From Trueperella bernardiae (GTDB lineage Bacteria > Actinomycetota > Actinomycetes > Actinomycetales > Actinomycetaceae), in NCBI RefSeq assembly GCF_001469025.1, contig NZ_LNIZ01000001.1, positions 1-64,000 of the forward strand: a stretch of DNA of 64,000 bases. The letters run 5' to 3'. Each line of letters opens with the position of its first letter. Within the stretch, counting starts at the first letter, position 1. The notes beneath the pieces are model-generated. The model was not told the DNA's origin, ran no database searches, and saw only the letters and a program-made list of their open reading frames with translations. A program made the translations under genes and the position numbers. Of this stretch, positions 1-8,168 are shown piece after piece.

Positions 1-269
1 ATCTGGTGGCGATTGCGGCTGATGGTTCGATGTATGCCTACGCCGGTGCCGCCGACGGTGGTGTGTATGGCGCGGGCAAGATCGGTCACGGCTGGGATTC
101 CTTCGTCCAGGCCACCATCCCCGGTGATGTGGATGGGGACGGCAGGCTTGACCTGGTCGGTATCCGCGAGGATGGTGCCATGTTCGCCTACAAGAACCAG
201 GCCAATGGCTGGTGGGGCGCTGCCCGCCAGGTCGGACATGGCTGGCAGGCGATGATCGCCATTAGCTAG
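1..269 (+). CDS. FG-GAP/VCBS repeat protein, C-terminal fragment
   Basis: The reading frame enters from the left edge (first complete codon at base 3) and stops at TAG 267-269, so only about 88 C-terminal residues are visible. They contain two copies of a short repeat: a DVDGDGRLDLVGI calcium-binding-like core, an aromatic strand (MFAYKN), and a closing GHGW motif that recurs (KIGHGW, QVGHGW). This is typical of FG-GAP/VCBS beta-propeller blades at the C-terminus of secreted actinobacterial hydrolases and surface proteins. The catalytic or N-terminal part lies outside the window, so the overall function is unknown. The gene ends at the last blade, with two strong hairpins immediately downstream. 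Confidence 0.75.
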   Translation, partial: LVAIAADGSMYAYAGAADGGVYGAGKIGHGWDSFVQATIPGDVDGDGRLDLVGIREDGAMFAYKNQANGWWGAARQVGHGWQAMIAIS

Positions 270-273
270 ACAC

Positions 274-303
274 GGTGGGTGGTAGCCTAGGCTGCCACCC
301 ACC
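274..303. terminator. Near-perfect 30-bp palindrome after the FG-GAP gene
   Basis: The 15-base arms (GGTGGGTGGTAGCCT and its partner) pair with a single G-T wobble and essentially no loop. The palindrome starts 5 bp after the stop codon. It has no T-tract, so it is either a bidirectional GC-type terminator or a cruciform-forming element. Confidence 0.5.
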
Positions 304-320
304 GGCACGCCGGCCTATCA

Positions 321-351
321 GTGCGGGCCCCGGAATCTCCGGGGCCCGCAC
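321..351. terminator. Perfect 14-bp GC-rich hairpin between convergent genes
   Basis: Arms GTGCGGGCCCCGGA and TCCGGGGCCCGCAC enclose a 3-nt loop (ATC). The hairpin lies between the FG-GAP gene and the convergent lipoprotein gene and can terminate both transcripts. There is no U-tract, as is common for actinobacterial terminators. Confidence 0.6.
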
Positions 352-376
352 CCATGTCTGGCGGCCAGCCCGACAC

Positions 377-439
377 AACTCGTGAATATACCGGCTACCG
401 ATTCCTATACGCCCCTGGCACACCTCTGGTTCACGAGTT
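377..439. repeat. 63-bp inverted-end intergenic element, copy 1
   Basis: It begins with AACTCGTGAA and ends with the exact inverse TTCACGAGTT. The left interior carries ATACCGGCTA followed by a base and CGAT. A second element with the same ends, the same 63-bp length and a matching left interior lies at 46214-46276. This copy sits 10 bp beyond the stop of a minus-strand lipoprotein gene. Confidence 0.7.
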
Positions 440-449
440 CCGCCGACCG

Positions 450-803
450 CTATCTGTGGAGTGTGCCGATGGCTTCCCCAGCGTCGTTGTAGACCGACAT
501 CTCGTCGCCGTCCACGGTCGCACTCGACACGTCTGCGAGCCACGTGTCCACGCCCTCGCAGTACTTGAGCGTGGCGAATACCTCGGTGAATTGGATCTTA
601 TCCGCCGCCGCGCTCCAGTGGCCGCCCATGTCGTTGCAGCCGTCGCTACCGGAGAGGGTGCCGTCGTCAGCCAACTCGAGGTAGACGGCCTCGTTCTCGG
701 CGTCCGTCCACGTGCCGACTGCCGAGGCGCCGCCTTGCGTCGAACAGCCCGCCATCAGCAGTGCCGCGCCGATGATGAATCCCAGCCTGCGTCCTCGCCT
801 CAT
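450..803 (-). CDS. Small META/HslJ-like lipoprotein
   Basis: A 117-residue protein. The start at 803 is preceded by a good AAGGAG site. An Arg-rich n-region and hydrophobic h-region lead to the lipobox LMAGC with Cys20, so export and lipidation are expected. The mature part has a VGTWTD opening, a GCNDMGGHW segment, and a C-terminal half with strand-forming character. This resembles the small beta-rich META/HslJ-type domain seen in many actinobacterial lipoproteins. That family is poorly characterised, and a role at the cell surface is all that can be proposed. It is convergent with the FG-GAP gene and downstream, on the same strand, of mgtE. Confidence 0.75.
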   Translation of the reverse strand: MRRGRRLGFIIGAALLMAGCSTQGGASAVGTWTDAENEAVYLELADDGTLSGSDGCNDMGGHWSAAADKIQFTEVFATLKYCEGVDTWLADVSSATVDGDEMSVYNDAGEAIGTLHR

Positions 804-872
804 CGTGATCTCCTTCCGTCAAGCTACCCGAATACTACCCGCCGATTGTCTCACGCTTGAGTTCCCGGAGTG

Positions 873-2225
873 TTAGAGCCCCAGCACCGCCTTCGCGATG
901 AGGAAGTAGACGATCAGGCCGCTGGCGTCCACGAACGTGGAGATGAACGGGTTGGAGAACACGGCCGGATCCACGCCCAGCTTTTTGGCGATCATGGGCA
1001 TGACGCCGCCGATGCTCGCCGCGATCGTACAGATGCCAAGGAGCGTGAGCCCGATCGTGATGCCGATCGATACCCCGAAGATCGCGCCCGTGATGAGGGC
1101 CCCGAGCGTGCCGAGTAGCGCGCCGAGCGTGAGCCCTACGGAGAATTCGCGGCCGAGCACCCGCACCAGGTCCGAGTTGCCGACGTCGCCGAGCGCGATC
1201 GCGCGCGTCACCGTGGTGGCCGCCTGGTTGCCTGTGTTGCCGCCCGTGCCGATCAATAGCGGCACGAACAGGGCCAGGGCCGTGACTTGCGCGAGCGTTG
1301 CCTCGAAGAGGGAGAGCACGTGGACCGTGAGCGTGGCGCCGATCGCCAGGACGAGCAGCCACACGATGCGCGAACGAACGAGTGAACGCACCGGCGTGGA
1401 AAAATAGGGCCGCCCGAGGGGCTCCACACCGCCGGAGAGGGCCGTGTCTTCGGTCTCGGCGTGCTCGATGATGCGGCCGGCGTCGTCAACTGTGAGAATA
1501 CCGAGCAGGCGCCCCTCCCGGTCAACGATCGGCATGGCGAGCAGGCGAAGCTCGATGCACAGGCGCGCGGTTTCCTCCGCGGAGGCGTAGGCGCTCGCGG
1601 GGTGGACGGTGGACATGAGGTCGCCGATCTTGTCCTCCGCCTTCGCGCCCAACAGCTGACGCAGGCCGACGACGCCGACCACGCGCCGCGCGTCGTCAAC
1701 CACCGGGATCGTGTAGACCGTTTCGGCGTCTTCGAGGTGATTCTGGATCCGCGCGAGGGTCTCGCCTGCGGTGTATGTTTCGCGGGTGGAGACGACGTGC
1801 GGGGACATGCGCCGGCCGATCGAATCCTTCGGGTAGCCGAGCAGGTTGGTGGTGTGGCGGCGCTTCTCGCCGGAGAGGCCCTGGAGGAGGCGGGTGGAGA
1901 GGTTGGCGGGGAGCTCGTCGAGGAGGAGGGCGCGGTCGTCGGGGTCAAGGCCGTCGAAGATCTCCACGACTTCCTTGTTTTGCAATCCCTTGATGAGGTC
2001 GGACTGCTGGCGCGGTCTCAGGATGTCGAAGACGGCGGTCGCGCGATCCTTGGGCAGGAGCCGGTAGAAGATGGGCTGCTGGTCTTCGGGAAGGCGCTCG
2101 AGGATGTCGGCGGTCTGGGCGGGGCTGGCGGGGGAGATGTGTGCGATGACTTTGGCGAACTCGCCGGTGGAGAGCTCGGGCTGGATGGTCTCAAGGACGG
2201 TGGTGACATCAACGTGACGGGTCAT
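873..2225 (-). CDS. mgtE: Magnesium transporter MgtE
   Basis: A 450-residue membrane protein with the full MgtE layout: N-terminal superhelical MgtE_N domain (about 1-130), paired CBS domains (about 138-255) that sense cytosolic Mg2+, and a C-terminal channel of about five helices (286-450). The pore signature GTGGNTGNQ is at 326-334, and the conserved acidic/Pro pair of the last loop is at 419-420. It mediates Mg2+ (and possibly Co2+) uptake gated by internal Mg2+. The start codon follows a TTAGGA-type ribosome site. The upstream region on the minus strand is long and structured and resembles an Mg2+-sensing leader. Confidence 0.95.
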   Translation of the reverse strand: MTRHVDVTTVLETIQPELSTGEFAKVIAHISPASPAQTADILERLPEDQQPIFYRLLPKDRATAVFDILRPRQQSDLIKGLQNKEVVEIFDGLDPDDRALLLDELPANLSTRLLQGLSGEKRRHTTNLLGYPKDSIGRRMSPHVVSTRETYTAGETLARIQNHLEDAETVYTIPVVDDARRVVGVVGLRQLLGAKAEDKIGDLMSTVHPASAYASAEETARLCIELRLLAMPIVDREGRLLGILTVDDAGRIIEHAETEDTALSGGVEPLGRPYFSTPVRSLVRSRIVWLLVLAIGATLTVHVLSLFEATLAQVTALALFVPLLIGTGGNTGNQAATTVTRAIALGDVGNSDLVRVLGREFSVGLTLGALLGTLGALITGAIFGVSIGITIGLTLLGICTIAASIGGVMPMIAKKLGVDPAVFSNPFISTFVDASGLIVYFLIAKAVLGL

Positions 2226-2591
2226 GGTGATTCCTAACTGTGGGCCAACATTGGCTCAATCCACCACGCCCTCTGGTGCCATAAGCGCGCAATTTAGGCG
2301 CGCATGGGCAGGCGGCCGCCTGGCAGGGAGGGCGTGGTCTTCCATCGGTGACGAGAACTGTCACTGTTCACGGGTCCTCACCTCACTTTCAGCGGTCGGC
2401 AATAGGCGCCCTCCAGTGTAGTCACTATTGTGGCGCCTTGCTATCGCGCAGGTCGCACCTCACAGCGTTGGCTCACGACGCCGAAGCCCCAGTCGCGTCC
2501 GCGGTGCGGGCTTCGCTGTCAGCCATGAACGTCGAAACTTGTCGGAGGCCGCCCGTAGACTGGTGGGAAAGCTGATCAACGTGGAGGAATC
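2226..2591. other. Divergent intergenic region between mgtE and the aldo/keto reductase
   Basis: This 366-bp gap holds the structured mgtE leader on the minus strand (annotated separately) and the start region of the plus-strand reductase gene, with its ribosome site GGAGG at about 2582-2586. No protein-coding frame in it looks real. No sequence-specific promoter could be called with confidence. Confidence 0.5.
2244..2400 (-). promoter_or_regulatory. Structured mgtE leader, possible M-box (Mg2+) riboswitch
   Basis: Read on the minus strand, the mgtE 5' region contains AGGUGAGG, the best-conserved M-box core string. It is followed by a GUGAC/GUCAC hairpin that leads directly into ACCGAUGG, similar to the GCC-AAUGGG segment of M-boxes. 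Further along, a perfect 11-bp helix (ACCACGCCCUC with GAGGGCGUGGU) encloses two smaller hairpins. M-boxes are known upstream of mgtE genes. The overall fold does not match the textbook Bacillus M-box in every segment, so this is a candidate only. Confidence 0.35.
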
Positions 2592-3545
2592 ATGGAATAC
2601 AGGCGGATGGGCGAATCCGGACTGACGGTCTCGGTGCTCGGTTACGGAGCGAACAACCTGGGCCGGGCGGGGACGATGAGCGAGGACGCGAAGGGTGCGG
2701 CCGCCGTCGTGAACGCGGCACTGGACGCCGGGATCACGTATTTTGATTCGGCCAATGTCTATGGAAAGCGGACGGGTCTGTCCGAGGAGCTGCTGGGTAA
2801 GGCGCTTGGCACGCGGCGCGATGAGGCCGTGATCGCCACGAAGTTCGGCATGCGGCTGAAGGAAGATGTGCCGCACAGTGCGCGCGGCTCGCGCCGCTAC
2901 ATGCTCGCCCGGCTGGAGGATTCGCTGCGCCGGCTCGGTACCGACTACATCGACCTGTATTACTACCATTCGCCTGACCCGCTCACGCCCCTGGAAGAGA
3001 CCGTGGACGCGCTGGAGGGGGCGGTGGACGCGGGTAAGATCCGTTACTACGCCGTGTCCAACATGGCCGGCTGGCAGACGGCGGCCACCGCGGAGCTCGC
3101 TAGCCGCGGCAAGCTCGTGGCCACCCAGAACCACTACAACCTCATAGACCGGCGCGCCGAGCAGGAGATCCTGCCCGCGGCCCGCTACTACGGCCTGGGC
3201 GTGGTGCCCTACTTCCCTCTGGCAGCCGGGCTGCTGACGGGCAAGTACACCGACAGCGCGCCCGAGGGTGGGCGGCTAAAGGCGGGCGACCCCAAGCTCG
3301 AGGCGGCTGACATGGACCAGCTGCGCTGCTTCCGCGGTTTTTGCGACGAGCGGGGGCTGGCCCAGGCCGACGTCGCTATTGCGTGGCTTGCTCACCAGGA
3401 GCCGGTGGCCTCCATCATCGCCGGGGCCACCAAGCCCGAGCAGATCGAGTCGAACGCGAAGGCCGTGAGCCTCACGCTGTCTGACGCGGACCTGGCGGCC
3501 CTCGACCAGATCTTCCCGCCGGCCACCAAGGTGGCGCTGTTTTAG
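2592..3545 (+). CDS. Aldo/keto reductase, Kv-beta-like subfamily
   Basis: A 317-residue soluble NADPH-dependent oxidoreductase with a TIM-barrel fold. The catalytic tetrad is visible: Asp52 and Tyr57 in FDSANVYGK, Lys84 in IATKFG, His126 in YYYHSPDP. The C-terminal cofactor-binding part (AGATKPEQIESNAKAV) matches the family. The sequence start MEYRRMGESGLTVSVLGYG is the usual opening of the Tas/YajO/potassium-channel-beta-like group. The substrate cannot be predicted. ATG 2592 follows GGAGG by 5-6 bases. It stands alone, divergent from mgtE. Confidence 0.9.
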   Translation: MEYRRMGESGLTVSVLGYGANNLGRAGTMSEDAKGAAAVVNAALDAGITYFDSANVYGKRTGLSEELLGKALGTRRDEAVIATKFGMRLKEDVPHSARGSRRYMLARLEDSLRRLGTDYIDLYYYHSPDPLTPLEETVDALEGAVDAGKIRYYAVSNMAGWQTAATAELASRGKLVATQNHYNLIDRRAEQEILPAARYYGLGVVPYFPLAAGLLTGKYTDSAPEGGRLKAGDPKLEAADMDQLRCFRGFCDERGLAQADVAIAWLAHQEPVASIIAGATKPEQIESNAKAVSLTLSDADLAALDQIFPPATKVALF

Positions 3546-3560
3546 GCCGAACGCGCAAAG

Positions 3561-3576
3561 GGCGCGGAAACGCGCC
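3561..3576 (+). terminator. GC hairpin with GAAA tetraloop after the aldo/keto reductase
   Basis: A GGCGCG stem, GAAA loop and CGCGCC stem lie 15 bp past the stop, followed by AGTTTG. A compact, plausible terminator. Confidence 0.45.
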
Positions 3577-3645
3577 AGTTTGTGGTTCCTTTCATGGCGA
3601 GGAATGAGGGGAAGAGCGCGCCGGTGAACTATGATGAACGGTGGT

Positions 3646-3675
3646 GTGTGCCATGGGCACACGTGTAGCTATAAA
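3646..3675 (+). promoter_or_regulatory. Putative tig promoter with an inverted repeat over the -35 region
   Basis: TATAAA at 3670-3675 is a good -10 candidate. About 17 bp upstream, where -35 contacts would fall, lies the inverted repeat GTGTGCC-ATG-GGCACAC (3646-3662). The repeat may be an operator. The leader to the GTG start is short and contains GAGTGGAG as ribosome site. Confidence 0.45.
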
Positions 3676-3708
3676 TGGACGTATCGTCCCTAACTCGAGT
3701 GGAGTACT

Positions 3709-5268
3709 GTGAAGCAGATCGTAGAGAACATCAGCGAGACCCGCGCCAAGCTGAGCGTGGAGGTCCCTGCCGAGGAATTTGACGCGGATTACGACAAGGC
3801 CGCCAAGGAGCTGTCCAAGCAGGTGTCGATCCCCGGCTTCCGTGCGGGTAAGGCGCCGCGCCGCGTGGTCGAGTCCAAGATTGGCCGCGGCTACATCATC
3901 GAGCAGGCCATCAACGACAACCTGGACAAGTACTACCAGGTCGCCGTCAAGGAGACCGGAATCGTCCCGATGTCGCGCCCCGAGGTGGAGATCAACGAGG
4001 TCCCGGAGATGAAGGGCAAGGATGACACGTCGGCCCTGAAGTTCACGGTTGAGGTGGACATCCGCCCGGAGATCTGGATGCCGAACCCGGCCGACTTCAC
4101 GGTGGAGGTCCCGGCGGTTGAGGTCACGGACGCGGACGTGGAGGCCGAGCTCGAGGCCCTGCGCGAGCGCTTCGCTACCCTCACCACGGTCGACCGCCCG
4201 GCCGCTGAGGGCGACTACGTCAACATCGACCTCGTGGCCAAGATCGGCGAGGAGGAGGTGGACGACGTCGCTGGCGTGTCCTACCGCATCGGTGACGGCA
4301 ACATGCTCGAGGGCCAGGACGCCGCGCTCACCGGCGCCACCGCCGACTCCACGGTCGAGTTCACCGCCAAGCTTGCTGGCGGCGAGCACGAGGGCGAAGA
4401 GGCCGAGGTGACTATCACGGTTCACTCGGTCAAGGAGTCCGTGCTTCCCGACGCCGACGACGACTTCGCGCAGATTGCCTCCGAGTTTGACACGATCGCC
4501 GAGCTCAAGGATTCGTTGCGTGAGACCGCGCAGAAGACCAAGGCCGACTCCCAGCTTTCGGGCGCCTACCAGGCTCTGGTTGACCAGCTTATCGAGGCCT
4601 CCGACTTCCCACTGCCCGAGGGCACGATCGAGGAGGAGATCGCCAACCACCTGCGCAGCGAGGGTAAGGAGGAAGGCGACCCGCACGGCGAAGAGGTCCG
4701 CGGTGAGATCGAGGAGTCGCTGCGCTCCCAGCTCCTGCTCGACACGTACGCCCAGGCGTTCAAGGTCAATGTGGGCCAGGAAGAGCTGGTTGAGTTCCTG
4801 GTGACCCAGGCCCAGATGTACGGCATGGACCCGAACCAGTTCATCCAGGCCGCCGTCTCCACCGGCCAGCTCAACGCCTTCGCTGGCGAGCTCGCCCGTA
4901 ACAAGGCGATCATGGCTGCCCTGCGCCTCGCCCAGGTCAAGGACGCGAACGGCAACGCGGTGGACGTGGACGCGATCCTTGGCGATCGCCCGGAGAACGA
5001 GGTGGTCCCCGAGTTCACTGCCAAGCCCGCCAAGAAGGCCCCGGCCAAGGCTGCGAAGGCCGAAAAGGCTGACAAGGCTGAGAAGAAGGCCAAGAAGGCG
5101 GAAGCTCCGGCGGCTGAGAACGCTGGCGCGTTCGATCCGGCCGAGCACAAGGTGGACGAGGTCCTGGCCTACGTTGAGGGCGCGGATGATGCCGAAAAGG
5201 CCCGCGTGCTCGAAGCCGAGAAGAACGGCAAGGCTCGCAAGACCCTCATCTCTAAGCTCGAGGCTTAA
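3709..5268 (+). CDS. tig: Trigger factor with an extended C-terminus
   Basis: Ribosome-associated chaperone and peptidyl-prolyl isomerase, 519 residues starting at GTG 3709. The N-terminal ribosome-docking domain carries the signature GFRAGKAPRRVV (about 44-55), followed by an FKBP-type PPIase domain (about 155-245) and the helical chaperone arms. After the usual end comes a Lys/Ala-rich linker (about 438-472) and an extra domain of about 45 residues ending ARKTLISKLEA. Common trigger factors are about 430-470 residues long, so this tail is an addition. It sits directly before the clp genes, a common bacterial arrangement linking folding and degradation. Confidence 0.95.
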   Translation: MKQIVENISETRAKLSVEVPAEEFDADYDKAAKELSKQVSIPGFRAGKAPRRVVESKIGRGYIIEQAINDNLDKYYQVAVKETGIVPMSRPEVEINEVPEMKGKDDTSALKFTVEVDIRPEIWMPNPADFTVEVPAVEVTDADVEAELEALRERFATLTTVDRPAAEGDYVNIDLVAKIGEEEVDDVAGVSYRIGDGNMLEGQDAALTGATADSTVEFTAKLAGGEHEGEEAEVTITVHSVKESVLPDADDDFAQIASEFDTIAELKDSLRETAQKTKADSQLSGAYQALVDQLIEASDFPLPEGTIEEEIANHLRSEGKEEGDPHGEEVRGEIEESLRSQLLLDTYAQAFKVNVGQEELVEFLVTQAQMYGMDPNQFIQAAVSTGQLNAFAGELARNKAIMAALRLAQVKDANGNAVDVDAILGDRPENEVVPEFTAKPAKKAPAKAAKAEKADKAEKKAKKAEAPAAENAGAFDPAEHKVDEVLAYVEGADDAEKARVLEAEKNGKARKTLISKLEA

Positions 5269-5278
5269 GCCAAACGTG

Positions 5279-5310
5279 GGGGCGGGAGCGGCGGTGGCTG
5301 CTCCCGCCCC
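5279..5310 (+). terminator. tig terminator
   Basis: A perfect 11-bp stem (GGGGCGGGAGC with GCTCCCGCCCC) and 10-nt loop, followed by TTCCT. It starts 11 bp after the tig stop codon. Confidence 0.75.
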
Positions 5311-5446
5311 TTCCTATGTGCCAACAGCGAAAAGTCGGTGCTTCGGGAATGGCCGGGCGCGGGGGAGTCGTTAGGATCGATTGAGAAAAACGCGCCGCCA
5401 CGGGCGCGCAGTACTACATCCGCCCATGGGGCGAAGGAGGGGCGTC

Positions 5447-6076
5447 ATGCCACAATCAGGTGGGGCAGGCCAAGGCCTTGCGCTTGGAGATTCGATTTTT
5501 AATCGGCTCCTAAAGGAAAGGATCATCTGGCTGGGTGATCAGGTGACGGACGAGCTTGCGAACATGATTTCCGCCCAGCTCCTGCTGCTGGCCGCCGAGG
5601 ATCCGGATAAGGACATCTACCTCTACATCAACTCGCCGGGCGGCTCCGTCACGGCGGGCATGGCGATCTTTGACACGATGCAGTACATCAAGCCCGATGT
5701 GGCGACCGTGGGCATGGGCCTGGCGGCGTCGATGGGCCAGTTCCTGCTGACGGCGGGGGCGAAGGGCAAGCGCTACATCACCCCGCACACTCGCGTCCTC
5801 ATGCACCAGCCGCTTGGCGGCGTGCAGGGCACGGCCACCGAGATCCGCATCAACGCTGACCTCATTCTCCAGATGAAGGAAGAGCTCTCGGCGCTGAACG
5901 CGAAGCACACCGGCAAGTCGGTGGAGCAGATCCTCGAGGATTCTGACCGGGATCGCTGGTTCACCGCCCAGGAGGCACTCGAGTACGGGTTCGTTGACCA
6001 CATTATCGAAAGCTCGTCGGCCGTGGTTGGCGGCGGTGGCGTGGACCGCGGGGCCTCTACCGAGTCGGATAACTAA
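5447..6076 (+). CDS. clpP1: ATP-dependent Clp protease proteolytic subunit ClpP1
   Basis: A 209-residue serine peptidase of family S14. ATG 5447 is chosen because GAAGGAGGGG lies just upstream and the next residues lead straight into the family N-terminus ([15 protein letters not shown]). The nucleophile Ser is in GLAASMGQ, the catalytic His in MHQPLGG, and the Asp in SDRDRWF. Actinobacteria make a mixed ClpP1P2 barrel that works with ClpX or ClpC. The gene is followed 7 bp later by clpP2, so the two subunits are co-expressed. Confidence 0.95.
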   Translation: MPQSGGAGQGLALGDSIFNRLLKERIIWLGDQVTDELANMISAQLLLLAAEDPDKDIYLYINSPGGSVTAGMAIFDTMQYIKPDVATVGMGLAASMGQFLLTAGAKGKRYITPHTRVLMHQPLGGVQGTATEIRINADLILQMKEELSALNAKHTGKSVEQILEDSDRDRWFTAQEALEYGFVDHIIESSSAVVGGGGVDRGASTESDN

Positions 6077-6083
6077 GGAGCGC

Positions 6084-6755
6084 ATGATGCACGGACTTTC
6101 CCTTTCTTCCCAGCTCGCTGGGGGCACGGCACCGCAGATGCCGTCCAATCGCTATGTCCTGCCCAGCTTTGAGGAGCGCACGCCCTATGGATACAAGCGC
6201 CAGGACCCGTACGCGAAGCTGTTCGAGGATCGCATCATCTTCCTCGGCGTGCAGGTGGATGACGCCTCGGCTGACGATGTCATGGCCCAGCTCCTCGTCC
6301 TGGAGTCCCAGGATCCGGAGTCGCCGATCACGATGTACATCAATTCCCCGGGCGGCTCGTTCACGGCACTGACCGCGATCTACGACACGATGCAGTACGT
6401 CAAGCCCGAAATCCAGACGGTGTGCCTGGGCCAGGCGGCCTCCGCCGCAGCCGTCCTGCTGGCCGGCGGATCGCCGGGCCGCCGCCTCGCGCTGCCGAAC
6501 GCCCGCGTGCTCATCCACGAGCCGGCGATGCAAGGCGCCCAGGGCCAGGCCTCGGACATCGCGATCATTGCCGAGGAGATGGACCGCATGAACCAGTGGC
6601 TGATCGATACCCTCGCCCGCCACACGGGCCAGGATGCGGCCACGATCGAGAAGGACATCTCACGCGACAAGATCCTCACGGCCGAGCAGGCTAAGGATTA
6701 CGGCATCGTTGATCAGGTGCTGGTCTCCCGCAAGGTCACGCGCCAGGACGGCTAG
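6084..6755 (+). CDS. clpP2: ATP-dependent Clp protease proteolytic subunit ClpP2
   Basis: A 223-residue second ClpP paralogue with the actinobacterial ClpP2 N-terminal extension (SNRYVLPSFEERTPYGYKR). The Ser is in GQAASAAAVLLAGG, the His in IHEPAM, and the Asp in ISRDK. It forms the second heptameric ring of the ClpP1P2 protease. Two in-frame ATGs (6084, 6087) follow the GGAG ribosome site; the first is used here. A strong hairpin after the stop separates it from clpX. Confidence 0.95.
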   Translation: MMHGLSLSSQLAGGTAPQMPSNRYVLPSFEERTPYGYKRQDPYAKLFEDRIIFLGVQVDDASADDVMAQLLVLESQDPESPITMYINSPGGSFTALTAIYDTMQYVKPEIQTVCLGQAASAAAVLLAGGSPGRRLALPNARVLIHEPAMQGAQGQASDIAIIAEEMDRMNQWLIDTLARHTGQDAATIEKDISRDKILTAEQAKDYGIVDQVLVSRKVTRQDG

Positions 6756-6772
6756 GCGGGCCGATCGTTACG

Positions 6773-6803
6773 GACGGGGGTGGTGCACTGCGCCGCCCCC
6801 GTC
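6773..6803 (+). terminator. clpP1-clpP2 operon terminator
   Basis: GACGGGGGTGG pairs with CCGCCCCCGTC (11 bp, one wobble). It lies 17 bp after clpP2 and before clpX. Confidence 0.65.
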
Positions 6804-6879
6804 AATTCATGGCGCGCCACACTGGAGATGTGGGCCTTTTTAGTGTGGAATTGAGGGGATAGAGGAAAGAGGTTGAACG

Positions 6880-8145
6880 ATGACTCGTACCGCAGACGCG
6901 GCCGACATGCTCAAGTGTTCGTTTTGCCAAAAGAGCCAGCGCCAGGTCCGTAAGCTGATCACGGGCTCGGGCGTCTATATCTGCAACGAGTGCATTGAGC
7001 TGTGCAATGAGATCATCGCCGAGGAGTTCGGCAATTCGGAGGAGGGCGCCCAGCAACAGGCGGACCTGCCCACCCCGCGCGAGATTTATGACTTCCTCAA
7101 CGAGTACGTGATCGGCCAGGATGCGGCCAAGCGCACGCTTGCCGTCGCCGTCTACAACCATTACAAGCGCATCCGCTCCCTGTCCTCCGTGCCGGAGTCG
7201 AAGAAGGATGACCACGTCGAGATCGGCAAGTCCAACATTCTTCTTATTGGCCCCACGGGCACGGGCAAGACGTATCTGGCGCAGACTCTGGCGAAGATCC
7301 TCAACGTGCCCTTCGCGATTGCCGACGCCACGGCGTTGACCGAGGCGGGGTACGTGGGTGAGGACGTGGAGAACATCCTGCTCAAGCTCATCCAGGCCGC
7401 CGACGGCGACGTGGCGCGTGCCGAGCAGGGCATCATTTACATTGACGAGATCGATAAGATTTCGCGCAAGTCGGAAAACCCCTCGATCACCCGCGACGTG
7501 TCCGGGGAGGGCGTGCAGCAGGCGTTGCTGAAGATCATTGAGGGCACGGTGGCGGCGGTGCCGCCGCAGGGCGGGCGCAAGCACCCCCAGCAGGAGTTCA
7601 TCGAGATCGACACGTCGAACGTACTGTTCATCGTGGCGGGCGCGTTCGCCGGTATGGAGGACATCGTCTCCTCGCGCACGGGCAAGCGCGGCATCGGCTT
7701 TGGCTCAGCGCTGCATGAGGCGGAGGAGGCCGGGGCGCTGCTGCGCCAGACCACGCCGGAGGACCTGCACAAGTTTGGCCTCATCCCCGAGCTTGTAGGC
7801 CGGCTTCCGGTGCTCGCCACGGTCAACGACCTGACGGTGGCCGACCTCGTCCAGATCCTCACCACCCCGCGCAACGCGCTGGTCAAGCAGTACCAGAAGA
7901 TGTTCGAGCTCGACGGGGTCAAGCTCGAGTTTACGGACGACGCCGTGGCGAAGATCGCGGCCGAGGCGATCGAACGCGGAACGGGTGCGCGCGGCCTTCG
8001 CTCCATCATGGAGAACATCCTGCGCGAGCTCATGTTTGATATCCCTTCGCGCGACGACGTGGAGAAGGTCCTCATCGACTCCGACGTGGTGGACGGCACG
8101 GGGGAGGCCCTGGTGGTCACTAGCCGGAAGAACAGGACAGCGTAG
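6880..8145 (+). CDS. clpX: ATP-dependent Clp protease ATP-binding subunit ClpX
   Basis: A 421-residue AAA+ unfoldase that feeds substrates to ClpP. The N-terminal C4 zinc-binding domain uses Cys13, Cys16, Cys35 and Cys38. Walker A is GPTGTGKT (124-131), Walker B IIYIDE (185-190), and the pore loop GYVG (157-160). The C-terminal sensor region contains [11 protein letters not shown]. The start ATG 6880 is preceded by GAGGAAAGAGG. It has its own transcription start region after the clpP terminator hairpin, so it may be expressed separately from clpP1P2. Confidence 0.97.
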   Translation: MTRTADAADMLKCSFCQKSQRQVRKLITGSGVYICNECIELCNEIIAEEFGNSEEGAQQQADLPTPREIYDFLNEYVIGQDAAKRTLAVAVYNHYKRIRSLSSVPESKKDDHVEIGKSNILLIGPTGTGKTYLAQTLAKILNVPFAIADATALTEAGYVGEDVENILLKLIQAADGDVARAEQGIIYIDEIDKISRKSENPSITRDVSGEGVQQALLKIIEGTVAAVPPQGGRKHPQQEFIEIDTSNVLFIVAGAFAGMEDIVSSRTGKRGIGFGSALHEAEEAGALLRQTTPEDLHKFGLIPELVGRLPVLATVNDLTVADLVQILTTPRNALVKQYQKMFELDGVKLEFTDDAVAKIAAEAIERGTGARGLRSIMENILRELMFDIPSRDDVEKVLIDSDVVDGTGEALVVTSRKNRTA

Positions 8146-8168
8146 GGCCTGGAGACGAAGGAGTAGCC

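Noticed and set aside
321-860. Plus-strand frame across 321-860
   Set aside because: It covers a hairpin, a repeat element and the antisense of a lipoprotein with a good lipobox; not coding.
3592-5148. 518-residue open frame antisense to tig
   Set aside because: It mirrors the codon pattern of tig, has no recognisable domain and no start signals; a GC-rich shadow.
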